Origin: Vigna angularis
Taxonomy: Eukaryota > Streptophyta > Magnoliopsida > Fabales > Fabaceae
Length of the DNA stretch: 64,000 nucleotides
NCBI RefSeq assembly: GCF_016808095.1
Contig: NC_068978.1
Location: 19,646,806-19,710,805 of the forward strand
Direction: 5' to 3'
The position numbers and the translations under genes are program-made. Of the stretch, positions 46,719 to 58,913 are shown in pieces. Numbering within the stretch: position 1 is the stretch's first letter; each line of letters starts with the position of its first letter. The notes under the pieces were generated by a model. The model saw nothing but the letters and a program-made list of their open reading frames with translations. It ran no database searches and was not told the origin of the DNA.

Positions 46719-48517
46719 GATTGAATGCTACTTTGGTTCTTGTTTTCATTTAGTTTTCAAATATTGTCTTAGTTCTTTTAGTTCAATCAAGTCTCAATTT
46801 TTGTTAATTTTTTTTTAATTTTTGGTCCATTTTGCTAACAACATTTAAATAACTAACATAATGTGACCAATGTATGTCATGTGTCACTTCATATGTTTTA
46901 GTTTTTTATTAATATTTTTTATTTAAAAAAAATTTCTCATTATGTGAAGTTAATATCGTGTCAACGCTGTAGTAGTAGTGTTATGTCTCAGTGTTAACGT
47001 CTTATGTTCAATTTAGTTCCAATTTTTTTTAAAGTTGAGTAATTTTGTCATTCTCCAAATTCAGACCAAATTTAATTTTTATATAAATGTTATACTGCTA
47101 TTTTTATTAAAATTCACATTTTTATTAAATATTTCTAAAATTACTTTTAAACCAATTAAAACTGTAATATTAGGATATAATTGTTAGATTTATATTTAAC
47201 TTTTGAAAATTGTACAAAAATAAGTTTAGAGTTGGCTCAAAATAAGTTTAGACGTGGTTAAAAAAACAGGGTTTGATTTTTTATACATGTTAAAAATAGG
47301 GTTAGAATATAAATATAATGATGAATTTTCCATCTAATTTTAAACTAACATTAACTTTATTTAAGAATATTGTTAAATTTGGTTTAAAAGTGATTTCAGA
47401 AATATTTCATAAAAATGCAAATTTTATTAAAAATATCAATATCAAAATTAAATTTGGTCTCAATTTAGAGAGGAACAAAATTGCTTCATTTAAAAAAAAT
47501 GTGATGGTAACCCACCCAGGGAGCTTGATGGAAACCCATCCAAGGAGCTACAAGATGAACCATGGCTAGGAGAATGGAAGAGGAAGAAGGACTTCAAAGA
47601 ACTTTTCTTTTTGTGGAAGATAGTGTTTTAGGTTATCTTCCCTTTTATTAAGCTTTATAAATTTGGAAATAAGTCTTTTCTTTAGGCTTTGTATTTGGCC
47701 AATGTTACATTTCATTTGGGCTTGTATTTTGGACATTTTTGTTGTTCTACTAATGATTTAATCGATTATGAAAAACCCATTAATCGATTAAAATAGAAAG
47801 ATTGTGACAAAACCTGCAGTTTTTCCTTTTAACTTTATTTTTGAGTGTGTATGCAAACTAAATGAATTTTTGGGATTGCTTGGGCCTTAAGTAACCCTTA
47901 GAAATCTTACTTAGGGCCAAAGGCATCTTATGCATGCATCTACTTTGCCAAATTTTGTAGCTCTCCTTTTTCTAAGTTCTCCAAGATAATCTTCTTCTTG
48001 ACTCTTAAAAACATTTTCTTGATGGTTGACCCAACCTCCTTCAAGATACACTTCCAACCCACTCTCCAAAACCCACTTCCTTCATCTTTACATGCTTTTG
48101 CATCCAACACATCACATCCATGGAGTTTTCTTCAACTTACATGAGAGTATTTCCATCAAAAAGAGACTAAATTGAATCAAAGTAACAAATAGAGGGATTG
48201 AATTGAATATGACACTAACACTAGCATTGATATGTGGCACTACTATTGCCACATGACATGATACTAACATGACACATGGCAACTTTCTTTTTAAAATAAT
48301 AAAAAACTTAAAAAACTTAAAAAATAATAATAAATTATGAAGTGACATGTGATATACATTGTTCACATTCTATTAATTATTTAAACGTTGTTAGAAAAAA
48401 GAACTAAATTGAACAAAATCAACAAAAAATGAGACTTGATTAAACAAAAAAGAAAAAAACTATGATAACATTGAAAAAGCAGAACGAAAATAGAGACCAA
48501 ATTAGTATTTAAGTTTA
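46716..48517. mobile_element. Long-inverted-repeat (Mutator-like or foldback) element with a nested LTR
   Basis: The left arm starts TAGGATTGAATGCTACTTTG and the right end, reversed, starts TAAACTTAAATACTAATTTG. The arms match, with many changes, over about 450-500 bp along AATCAAGTCTCA, GCTAACAACRTTTAAATAA and CCAAATTTAATTTT. The centre of symmetry is near 47250-47300. The right arm is split by a 657-bp LTR at 47502-48158. Without that insertion the element is about 1.14 kb. No transposase. Confidence 0.75.
47502..48158. mobile_element. Solo LTR, 657 bp, nested in the inverted-repeat element
   Basis: It begins TGATGGTAACCC and ends TTTCCATCA, so the termini TGATGG/CCATCA are perfect inverted repeats. 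The flanks AAATG (47497-47501) and AAAAG (48159-48163) are a 5-bp duplication with one change. The flanking inverted arm continues on both sides. It contains a pair of AATCGATT palindromes 22 bp apart (47760 and 47782). Confidence 0.8.
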
Positions 48518-49629
48518 TACATTATTTGGATAATCAATAATATTTAAAATAATTTTTAGATGACTTTACAATGTTGAAATGAGATCTAGCTATAGGATTT
48601 TTACTTCCAATAGTTATAACTTTGATAATCTAAGTTTAAAAAAGAATAGTTCTTTCTCAAAATAAATAAAAAAGGGTTTTGAAACACTATTTTAATTTTT
48701 CAATTCAATGTTTAGGAACTCGTTTCTTAATGATTTTGGTTCGATATTTTTAAAATTCTAATAAATGAATCAAATCTACTCAACGTGGATTCCTTTACAA
48801 TGAGCTAGCAAACTTATCTTTTTCAATTTGGCTTAAAGTGTTTTAAGTGTTTATGAGTCTACTACAAATACCAAAATAAAGAATAACTCGCTTATATTAT
48901 GAATTAGATTGGCAAATATCTTCAAATCACTAAATCTTTTTTAACGTGAATCTCCATAAATAGTTTGTGCATTTCTCTCCAACAATAATATTTTTTGGTA
49001 TTTTTTTTCTTAAAGGCATAATAGTGGATGATTCAAAAGGATAAGACAGAGAACCATAGATGATGAAGAGAGTGGAGATGAAGGTTTTAGATGAATGTAA
49101 ATTGCAATAAAGTAAATTGTCAAGGGTTTAACAAGAAATTGTAAAGTAAATCAATCAACAAAAGCATGACCTAAATTGCTACAACCAACACTAGATTAGT
49201 CAGTTTTCCTATTCACGGTGTTATCAAACTATTTGCAATTGTATCCATAATTTGTCACCCTCAATTTACATTTTAATTGCCAATTTATATTTTCCCCCTA
49301 TTCTAATAGTTACATTATAAATAAAATGAAAGGAAAAATACATAAAACGAAGTAACTACTTTAAACTACCCATGTCGTGTCAAATGTTCTCAACATTTCC
49401 ATATTCTACAATAGTTATTACATATAACTTCTATCACGGTCTAACTTCAATCACGATCTAACTTCAATCTTTGTATCGATTTCCCTTCTCTTAATATCTT
49501 TTCGCCTCAATAAGACTTTTCTCAATGTCTTTCTATCTCAATTAGGCTTTTCTCGTTATCCTAAAAAAACTTTCTTTCAATTCCTTTTCCTGATACTACC
49601 AGTCTTCACATATCACTTTTCCACCCTTT
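48518..49629. other. AT-rich intergenic sequence
   Basis: No gene found. Its right edge may hold the decayed end of the minus-strand gypsy element. A duplicated CTAACTTCAATCACGATCTA-type segment is near 49441-49470. Confidence 0.4.
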
Positions 49630-51107
49630 AACTTCCTACAACCTTTGTTTGACTCGATTTATGCCTCGATGCCAAAACATATGCAGCCCAAAAGAATGTT
49701 GTTTCATGTCTTTCATGAATAAGTATTCTCTTTATACTCGATCTAACTCTTTAATTCTAACACATTCCATTTATCGGCATTTACGACTGACAGCTGAAAC
49801 AATTTACAATCATATACATATTATTCAATAAAACTTTAATGACTTCAAAGGGATCATCCCAACTTGGTCATTTACCAAATCACCTCGATTTCTTTTTCGA
49901 AGGTGGAATCACTTTCCAAACCAAATCACCTTCTCAAAATACCTTCTTTATAACCTTATTATAAGAAAGCGCAAATTTTGATTTCTATTGTAAAATTTGT
50001 TCCAATGCATGTAACCTAACTCATTTAAATCCATTAGTTGATCATACATTACGTCCCAATAATTTGATCAAGTTAAATTGCTTTGTCTCTAAATTCTTAT
50101 AGCATGAAAATTAATATTGATTGGCAAAATAGCATTATGCCCATAAACTAACTTTTAAGCTAAAGTTTTAATCAAGTATTTAGGATAAATTCAATAAGCC
50201 CATATGACTTGAGATTAGGTTTCGTGCCACTTTTTTTGTTTTTCTCCTACATTCTTCTTAATCAAGCTAATTAACACTTTATTAGTTGCTTTAACTTGAC
50301 TGGCTGCCTAGGAATAATAGAGGGTTGATGCTAATAACTTAAAATTTCTTGATTATGCATAATGAACTACCATTTTTCTAGTAAACATTGTTCCTTGATA
50401 TGTAATGATCGATTTTTGTATTCCAAATCTATAAATAATATGTTTTTCAATGAAATTGGTTGCATCCGTTTGATCCAAATATTTTATAGGTATTGCCTCG
50501 ACTTATTTAGTAAAATAATCTACAACCATGATTATGTATTTATGTCCTTGAGAAGAATTTAGGTATATTTGCCCTATCAAATCTATTGTCCACCCCTTAA
50601 AAGGTCAAGGCTTAATAAATGAATGTAATTCGTTTGTTAGGATGCTTTGTATTAAATGTTTGACATTTTTCACAAGACTTGGCATATTCTATGGGAACTT
50701 TTAAAAGTGTTGGCCAATAATAACCATTTCACTTTCTCACCTATCATATGGGATCCACAAATCCTATTATGGACTTCTCCAATGGCAATCTTGGCTTCAT
50801 CCTTGCCTAGACATTGAAGCAAGATACCTTTGTCACCCTTCTTATACAATTCATCATTCAAAATTAAATAATTACCTTTTTGATACTTTATTGCTTTATC
50901 ATTCAATGTTTTTCCACTAATATCACTTGAATATTTAACTCTGAGATTTCTCTAAACGTCATCACTGAAGTTATCGATTTGCAAAACATCAAACTCTTTG
51001 GGAAATTTCTCCTTAATTTGAATTATTTTTTTCCATAGTTTGATTTGATAATTTATATTTCGATGCGATTTGTGTGAAGTCATTTTGCTTCATCATTATA
51101 TTCTCAA
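49630..51107 (-). pseudogene. Ty3/gypsy integrase, decayed
   Basis: On the minus strand the zinc-finger end of integrase (50670-50906) reads DELYKKGDKGILLQCLGKDE and GEVHNRICGSHMIGEK, with the two His of the HHCC finger. The core (about 49990-50660) contains GWTIDLIGQIY, DYFTK, HIIYRFGIQKSIITYQGTMF and NKVLISLIKKNVGEK. The second catalytic Asp, in a T-D-Q-G context in active enzymes, is replaced by Tyr, and several stops interrupt the frame. The C-terminal GDLVWKVIP / DDPFEVIK region lies at about 49840-49930. On the other side (50940-51107) lies the end of the RNase H to integrase linker. It cannot encode an active enzyme. Confidence 0.85.
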
Positions 51108-52005
51108 TAGTGCCGTCAAAATGGGTTGAAACCCGTGAGCCAACCCGGCTCACCATGGGTTTGAGCCGGGTTGGGTTGGAAAAAAATGAAATTTTTTTGA
51201 TGCGATCCAATTTTGACCCGGCTCACACGGGTTGAACTCGTGGTGGGTCGGGTTGGCTCACTAACCCACCTATTTTTTTTAATTAAATTAAATTAGATAT
51301 TCAAATCCTATTTTTTTTATTGAAATCAAATTAGTTAAATTAATTATTCAAAATGCACAACCTTTACTTAGCAATAGAGCCTTTCACGTTGTTGTCTTTC
51401 CAAAAGTTCCTCTTTACAAATAAAACCCTAATATTATAGATTTGATAATATTATAGATGGAAGAAGATGCTTCAAGAGAGTATAATACTGTGAATTTATC
51501 CATTCAGGACCACAATTTAATAGATGGATAATATACAGATTGGATAATTCAGGAATATATCATTTGTTTTATCTTGTTTTTAGACCTATCTACAAGCATG
51601 ACAGTTTTATCTTGTGCTATATATTTTTGTTAACGACTATATGTAGTTTATTGGTCAAACGATTGTGTATGTTTCATTAAACTAAATTGGCAAAATTTTA
51701 TGCTTGATAGCTTATAATATATATAACAATATATTTCTTTTGTTTCATTTTCTTTTATATCAATTGGTCCATTTATTACTATTTCAATTTGATCGATCAA
51801 AGTAACATTTTACAAGAATATGAGAAGAAGAGGGTGAAAAAAAATTTAATTAAGTGAGCCAATGAGCCAACCTGTTTAACCCACCAACCCTTGGTGGGTC
51901 GGGTCGCGTTCGAATTTTTTCGGGTTCGCTAATAAATTCGTCAGGTTGGGTTGGCTCACTAAGTGGCCAACCCGTGGTGGGTCGGGTCGGGTCGAGCCGG
52001 GTTAC
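51108..52005. mobile_element. Truncated hAT-type miniature element inside gypsy pol
   Basis: Begins TAGTGCCGTCAAAATGGG and carries the same GGGTTGGCTCAC-type repeats and internal text as the copy at 29890-30584, in reverse orientation. Its far terminus is missing: the sequence runs from GAGCCGGGTTACCCG straight into an LTR. It interrupts the RNase H to integrase linker of the gypsy pol. Confidence 0.75.
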
Positions 52006-52505
52006 CCGTTGATGAACAGAAAATATAAGAGTGTAAGGAGTAGAAAAATCACACAAATGATTTTTATCCTGGTTCGAATCAAAAGATTCTACGTCCAGTC
52101 GTTAATCACTGTGAATAGTGATTAACTTTATCACTAAAATAGTTTCACAATTAGAATGAAAGTGAATAGAAAATAACAATAACAAAAACACCTTCATTCG
52201 ACAAATGAACTGGAAGAATGCAGCAAGAACCTTCCTTCGACAAACGAACCGGAAGAGCTTCCTTCGACAAACGAACCGAAAGCAACAACCCTGCCAACTT
52301 GAAGAGAACCACTCTGACCTTTGACACACAAAGCGCGAGATTCTCCTATTCACACGACTTGAAAAGACCAAGAACTAGCACTTGAGAACTTCCTCAAATT
52401 TCACTGTATTCTCAAATTCGCAAAGTTAATTTCTAAAGTGTTTGGCAAAGGTATATATAGCCTACTGGTCCGAAACTGAAAAGACACATTATAACTGCAA
52501 GTGAT

Positions 52506-52533
52506 AATCGATTATTATAAGTAATAATTGATT
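52506..52533. repeat. Pair of AATCGATT-type palindromes 20 bp apart
   Basis: AATCGATT at 52506 and AATTGATT at 52526, both preceded by GAT or TAAT. Confidence 0.9.
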
Positions 52534-52589
52534 ATATGCGAGACTTGGACCGGTTAGGATATTTAACTCGTCAACTGGTCGGCTCGAGT

Positions 52590-52980
52590 TCTTCACCTTT
52601 TGTCGCTCAATTTGATTCGTCACAACCTCCTACCGTTTGATTTGAGCCCTGATTGCCTTCTGCCATTCGGCTTGTCTCCTTACAACTTTTCAGCGTTCGG
52701 TGCTAACTGCTCGGTCTCGGTCATGCTCTCCACCGCTCGACTCAATACTTGTAAACTTTCCAACTCTTAACATTTTCTTCTACAGTGTTAGTTGGACACA
52801 ATATCCTTCGGCTTGTGTTTAACACCGTTCGGTCCACAACTTGTGTTCGGCCAGTGTTACTGACTGTTCGGTCTCAGTCATGCCTCTGCTCGGGTGCCAG
52901 GTTCAATTCTATCACCACTTCCCCTTCCAACCGCTCGGTCTCGTTCATGCCTTCTACCGTTCGGTCTTAACTGCACGGTC
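52590..52980. repeat. CGTTCGGT / CGCTCGGTC motif array
   Basis: About twelve copies of a short GC-rich motif (CCGTTCGGTC, CTCGGTCTCG, CCTTCGGCTTG and relatives), many followed by a CATGCC or TTCATGCC block. Spacing is irregular at 20-45 bp. Confidence 0.8.
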
Positions 52981-53093
52981 TTGATGTTTTCTGTTATACA
53001 AAAATGCTTTTAAACTCATACAACAGAAGTCTTCTTATTCTTCACTTTGTAACATCATCAAAATCATTATCTTTAGGATACCAATGTTCCTCA

Positions 53094-53578
53094 TTGGTAA
53101 CAGATACATGTTCAAACTTGGCTTAAATCAAAATAATTCAACAATTGGAACACCTTAACTAAATAATCAATTAAGTTAGAATTTAGATATTTATATTCTC
53201 GAGTTACTTGTTATATAACCAACTGGGAATCCCCTTGAACTAAGACATTCTTAGCTTGCAATTTGATTAACGTTTCTAGACCTAATATTAATGCTTTGTA
53301 TTCGGCTTCATTATTTGAATAATTAGGTTGAATTTCACACAATACCTTTGTAGGAATATTACTAGGTGAAATTATTAGTATTCCTAAAACGATTCCATTT
53401 ACATTACTCGAACCATCGAAATACAACACCCACTTATCACATTTCGTATACAACAATTGTTCACTACAAGAATGATAAGCCATAAAATCGGCCACAACTT
53501 GACCTTTAATTGCTCTTAAAATTTGAAATCAAAGTGAAAATTCGTTCAACGCCAACATCCTTTTACCAACGCGATAGT
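53094..53578 (-). pseudogene. Ty3/gypsy RNase H
   Basis: The minus-strand frame at 53211-53495 contains KWVLYFDGSSNVNGIVLGIL (first catalytic Asp in YFDGS), NYSNNEAEYKALILGLETL (catalytic Glu) and VQGDSQLVI (second Asp). This is a normal plant gypsy RNase H arrangement. A stop then interrupts the frame at about 53208. On its N-terminal side the pol frame runs up to the LTR insertion at 53579, and on its C-terminal side it stops at the LTR/hAT insertion. The domain itself is the best preserved part of the element. Confidence 0.88.
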
Positions 53579-54848
53579 TGATAACGGTTGAAAATAAGGT
53601 TATTTGTGATGTAATTTTGATATCAAATGCACCCTTTTCAACTTAGAAACTTGCTTGGAATCATGTTTTTACTTTAGTTTTGTGAATAAGAGAGTTTAGG
53701 TTATACTTGATGATTTTATCACTAAATTCCCTTGATTTTGTAGGCTATTGGAATGATTTGAAGGAAGAGTTAAAGTACCAAATAATTGGAATGCAGAAAA
53801 GTCAACCAGAGTGTAGAAAGTCAACCAGAATGTTGTCTGCGAGGCTTGGGTGCCCTATTTAGGGGCTTGTGTGCCAGAAATCGACATCCACCGCCCGGGC
53901 GCCCGAGCATCGTGCGTCGTGGATTAGGCTCAGTGTTTGCTTTGTTTCGACTCTTTTGGACCGAGCCCTGTTTCTACTCTTTTTCCACTCTATTTAAAGG
54001 ATCCCGGCGCTCTAGGTTTGGTATCTCTGGCTGGAGCAACACAACAACACACTCTTTTTCTCTCTAAAGGCAGATCTGGAGGCGGGAGCTTCCTCTTCTA
54101 CTCTTAGGGTTTCATTATCTCATGCTTTTCCATTATTCATACAATTTCTTCATGTCTATGAGGAACTAAACTCTATTTGTTTTTGGGGAATGATGTTACC
54201 TTGTGAACTCTCATGTATTTGAATTGATTCTTAATTTATATGCTTTTTCATTAATTATTAGAGAATTTGTCTGTTTCAATGCTTGCTCTATTTAACTCAT
54301 TTAGTAGCATGATTTTTGAATTGCATGAGTGCTGGGAGGTTCATTACAATTCAGGTTCTTGTTGAATTCTCCCAAGGGTAATATTTCTCAGGGATGAGGG
54401 TATGAGTACTTGGTCGTCTTAAGCTCTTGATCTTCAGACTTAATTTTCTAGGAACGCTACGAATTGCACAAACTAGGAATTAAGGCAGGCTTATTGTGCC
54501 GAGGGATCGAGTTCTAAGTAATTTAGTGAGTGACGTTAATATTAATGTAAAAAGAAGAATTCTTATATACATGAGAGTAAACTTGGTGAAATCAAACCCT
54601 AACAACATAATCATCTCATTTTATAAACAACCTCCGTTGATCTCTGTGTTACTCTACTATTGATCAATTTGCATTCATATTTAATTTTATGTCTTTGCAT
54701 TTGAAACCAACAATCTCATTTTATTTAAGTCTTAATTAATTGAGTTATCACACAACTGTTTAGTGTCGAGAGTCTTCAGGGATACGATACTTGGTCTTAC
54801 CATTTTATATTACTTGTGCGATTTGGTACATTTGTCAATCCATCAATA
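53579..54848 (+). mobile_element. Solo LTR of a gypsy-type element inside pol, 1.27 kb
   Basis: Begins TGATAACGG. Near its end it has TTGTGCGATTTGGTACATTT, a phrase seen at the ends of many plant gypsy LTRs. An exact 5-bp duplication ATAGT flanks it at 53574-53578 and 54849-54853. Under that reading the LTR ends CATCAATA rather than CA; ending at CATCA (54845) gives flanks ATAGT/ATAAT instead. The pol frame resumes in the same phase on the other side, which supports a clean insertion. A TATA-like CTATTTAAAGG lies near 53991-54001. Confidence 0.75.
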
Positions 54849-54853
54849 ATAGT

Positions 54854-55850
54854 GCAACACATGTTTCAATAAAAATAAATTTACTCCATTGTTCTTTAAG
54901 AAAACAATCACTATGGCCTTAGATAGTGTTTCAACTTATAACAAGGATAATACAAGCATAAAAAAAACTTCTCGATATCACTATATCAAGTTTCAACATT
55001 AATTAACACTCTACTCAAACAGTAAATGGCACATTTGATTCCATTTGAGTCTTCTTGTGCCAACATGCCCTCTATTGATTCTTGTAAAGTTGATAAAGGA
55101 ATGAACACTAGAAGATTGATCAATGTCTACTTCACTTTTTGGAAGGCTTCATCATGTTCTTTTCTCAATTTAAACTCTTGTTCTTTCTTTAATCTCAATA
55201 AAGGAGAAAACACATGGGTCTTTCATACCAAATTTGTGATGAATCTTCTGAGATGATTTATTTTCCCCACAAGTGACTTGAATTGTTTTTCCTTCACTTG
55301 GGCCTTAGTATCCATAATAGCCTTAATTTTGTTTCACAATAAATCGTAAAAATTTCCTTGCACTTATGCCAATTGCATATTTTAAAAGGTTCATTTTCAA
55401 ACCATGCTTTCTTATTCTCTCAAAATCTTTTCTCAAGTTAATCAAATGAGAATGTTGGGATTTTGACTTAATTACAATATCATCAATATACAATTCCATA
55501 AAATCAGTTATCAAATAATGAAAAACAAAAGGAATTATTACACATTCATATGTTCATATTGCCCTTGGCATTGAAGCACAATTTTTGAAATATCATTTTC
55601 AGCTATGAATATTTGATTATACCTAGAATACTCATATAACAAGCTTAGCATTTCATTCCCTGTTACTTTATCAATTAACTTTTTTGTAGTGGGCATAGAA
55701 TATTCATTTTTAAGGATAGCTTGATTAAGATTTGAAATTTGATACAAAATCCCATTTTACCATTTTTCTTAATTATTGGAATTTTATTCGAAATCAAATT
55801 AACATACCTAATTGTTCAGATGAATTACACTGCGCATGGTTTTGTTACAA
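54854..55850 (-). pseudogene. Ty3/gypsy reverse transcriptase and connection domain
   Basis: From about 55850 down, the minus strand reads IPIIKKNGKMGFCI, then KLIDKVTGNEMLSLLYEYSR and YNQIFIAENDISK. After a gap comes ELYIDDIVIKSKSQHSHLIN with the YIDD catalytic motif at about 55479-55490. The following region gives SLVGKINHLRRFITNLV and SPLLRLKKEQEFKLRKEHDE (connection domain) and KCAIYCLSRVLINVET. There are several frame changes and stops. About 50 residues after the PQ-like motif are missing between 55560 and 55510. The domain order RT, RNase H, integrase defines Ty3/gypsy. Details of the sequence fit the Tat side of the family. Confidence 0.88.
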
Positions 55851-56090
55851 CCCGAGTTATACCAACAAGTATACTAGGTTATTATAGTAAACAAGTGTTA
55901 TATCCATAGAGATTTGACGAAAATAACAATGTTTTAACCAATTTGATTTGATGTAAAATTGATTTTGTGTAGAAAGTATGAGTGTAGAAGTTGAAAGTGT
56001 TATAAAACCAACATAGAATTCAATTTAAGCTATAAAAAGAGTGATTTTAGTGTTTGAACCGTGTTGAAGCCTTACTTCACAAATTCTCCC

Positions 56091-56094
<4 letters not shown>
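55851..56094. other. LTR-like or repeat DNA next to the gypsy pol end
   Basis: TTACAACCCGAGTTATACCA and TATATCCATAGAGATTTGAC resemble the start of plant LTR leaders read in reverse. The gypsy pol ends here without gag. Boundaries cannot be fixed. Confidence 0.35.

Positions 56095-56155
<61 letters not shown>
56095..56155. repeat. (AT)n microsatellite
   Basis: About 30 AT repeats, uninterrupted. Confidence 0.97.
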
Positions 56156-56157
<2 letters not shown>

Positions 56158-58913
56158 ACCAAGTTCAAAGATGAGATGAATTATCTTGGGTTAAGGGTTG
56201 AGACATCTTAGTTGACTCAAAAATCAAGATCGAATGATCTAGGCTGAAAGTTAAGATGAGCTTATACTTGTTAAAAGTAGTATGGTTGAATTTGATGAAG
56301 GTGGACAAAGTAGTAACAAATGGTTTGAAAAAAAAAATACACTAAATTTTAAATGTTAACATAATAAGAATTCTACATTGTTTGAATTACATAAATTTCG
56401 TAAACTATCGGAAGTAACATAGTTTTACAAACTACAAGAAAATAGTCAAAGTTTTAAACCGCCTAAAAATACTAGAAGTTTTACAAATCACGGACAAATT
56501 TTATTGTTACAAGAACTATTAGAAAAGTCCTATTAAGCTTTTTGTGACGCTTTTCAAAAAATAATAAATCACTTTAATGTCAAAATATAATCTTGTTAAA
56601 ATTAATTTTTTTTAATAAAAAATTAGATTTGATACATCAATAACTATAAATTTATATAATAATATCTTATTTAATCAATATAATAGTTAATTAATTTTTT
56701 TTAAAAAATTTATTTACTATTTAATAATTTTTTTCTAATATTTTATTTAAAGTACCTTAACAAGTAATGATAGGGATTGTCTTAAAATACATATTTACAT
56801 AAAGAAGGTCTTTTCTATATGAAAAAAGAAAGGAAGAGTTTCAAATCATTAAGATTTAATGTCATATCACTATTGGAGAAGTCACGCGACCTTTTAAAAA
56901 GTTAGTATATTTTATATCTTTTTCATTCATGGCCAATGAAGCATCAAATTCACGTTGTTTTATAATTTTTTTTTCAATTAACTTTGTAATCATTAATTAA
57001 TTAATTAATTCAATTAATAGTAATAAATTAGAAAAATCAAATAAAATAATATTATAATAGTTATTTTATTCTTATTTCTCTATTTCTTTTTTAACTAAAT
57101 ATTCTTTAGATTCTTTATATTCTTTATATCTCTATTTCTCAAAATATTCATAGTCAATTATATTTTTAAATATATTTCAGTCTCGGATATATGGATACAA
57201 TACAATATATTATAATAATTTAGTATTTTCATAAATATTTAAACTAATAAAATATGTTTAACATATTTATATTTGTTTATCTAAAACAAAAAGTCTTATA
57301 AATAATATTATCATATGAAGTACTAATTCAAAACTTTTTTAGTACTCATTATAATATCATACAAAAAATTCTTACTTAGTTTTAGAAAATATTTTAAAAG
57401 TAAATCTTCTCTTAGTCTATCTTAAAACAATTCAAAACTCTCACAGTACCAAATAATAATTTAACTTTTAAAAGTCTTATATTTTCACCGCACAAGAATT
57501 CCATGCAAATCCTATAAAAATAAATAAATAAATAATATATTTATTTATTTATAATAACCATTCCAAAAATTGGAAAGTAGTAGTACTACTACTAGACATG
57601 AGTTGACGGTTTCCTACGATCCAGAAAATTGAAGACACGGAACTTGTCTTAGGAGCAAAATTTATGATGGGACCTATCGTTCATAGATCCTGGGACATAG
57701 GTATGTATAGTAACCTCAAGAACTCATATCAGTTTATTCTCCATTTTACCTTTTATGGTTCAAAATAAGTATAAGGGCCCCACGGGATACTAGGTTAACG
57801 TAATTCGAATACACTGGCAAAACATTTTTATATGCACCTTAACTTAATCATATAATTAAGTTAATCTAACTTAATTATACTAATTTATTTTACGTTCGCC
57901 ATAATATATGTTATGTAGTTTTCCTGTGGCTTCCAGTTTCTTAAGCTTTTTCTTTTAATTTGATGGCCCTTTTTGGCTTGTTGAAATTTAGTTTGTAATA
58001 TGATTTAAAACAATTTCATTAAGCTTTTAGATAAACAATTTAGTCAATACAAATCAACAGAAAAAGTAACTTAATGAACTAAATCTGATTTTGGTTATAC
58101 AGGATAAAACTATTAAACACAGTACAACTAACAGTAAGAATAATGAAAAACAGGAGCTTGGAAAGTAAGTAAATGGAATTGAATAATTGACATGAAAGAT
58201 TTAATAATTTTACGTGAGATTATATATATGCTGAAATAATTGTGCTACATTATTTAAATAGTACAATAAATTGACGAAGAATAATTTGATATTATTGCAA
58301 CACAAAATCTGCATGCAAACGACAGAATCTGTGTTCTAAATTCTATTCTCGAGCAAACAGATTAAACTGTATGTAGAAGGTGAGTGATGATGAAAGTGAA
58401 GGCAAGAATCTGATATGAGTCACCTTATGAATATAATTGTGATAATCAGTAACTTGGGGAATAGGGTTCCACATAGTGTCCCTCCTAACTTTAGTGCTAC
58501 TCTTTCACTTCGATATTGTCTTTATCTGAATAATGCAGCTAACGTTAGACCCGGATCAAGCACCCTACTCTTATCCTCTAAATCACAAAATTATTACACA
58601 AATATCTATCCATTTATCTATAAATGATTTCATGATCATATTAGCAATCTATCAAGTAAATTAAGGATATATTTAAATTGGCAAATAAATTTGAGAAGGA
58701 GCAGAGGGGAAAAATTAGTCAAATTGAAAAATTATTTAAAATAAGATTAAATGTCTTTTTTTCAAAATTCTTTTCAAAAGTTGTGTTTTATCATAAAATT
58801 AAATATATATTGTATCTATACACTTTATGAAACTAATGTAAATTTAAAAATGATATAAAGTAGTTATCACTTAACAAACACGACAATGGTGTATAATATT
58901 ATTAGGTTATATG
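56156..58913. other. AT-rich intergenic sequence
   Basis: No gene, RNA or transposon end recognised. A small AATT run is near 56995-57016 and (AAAT)n near 57518-57532. The stretch 57590-57800 is less AT-rich but has no long frame. Confidence 0.45.

Larger units (their letters stand above)
52010..53093 (-). mobile_element. Copia-type LTR, minus strand, inside gypsy pol
   Basis: On the plus strand it begins TGATGAACA and ends TGTTCCTCA, inverted termini with one mismatch. Layout is shared with the LTR at 7636-8634: a TACGTCCAGTCG block near the left end, clustered CCTTCCTTCGACAAACGAAC units, AATCGATT-type sites and a CATCATCAAAA block near the right end. The 5-bp flanks (CCCGT and TTGGT) do not match. 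The left flank is hAT sequence and the right flank is pol, which points to a deletion after insertion. A CGTTCGGT-rich array occupies 52590-52980. Confidence 0.55.

Noticed and set aside
52785..52970. Frame with repeated TVRS words
   Set aside because: It is the CGTTCGGT motif array in an LTR read as protein.
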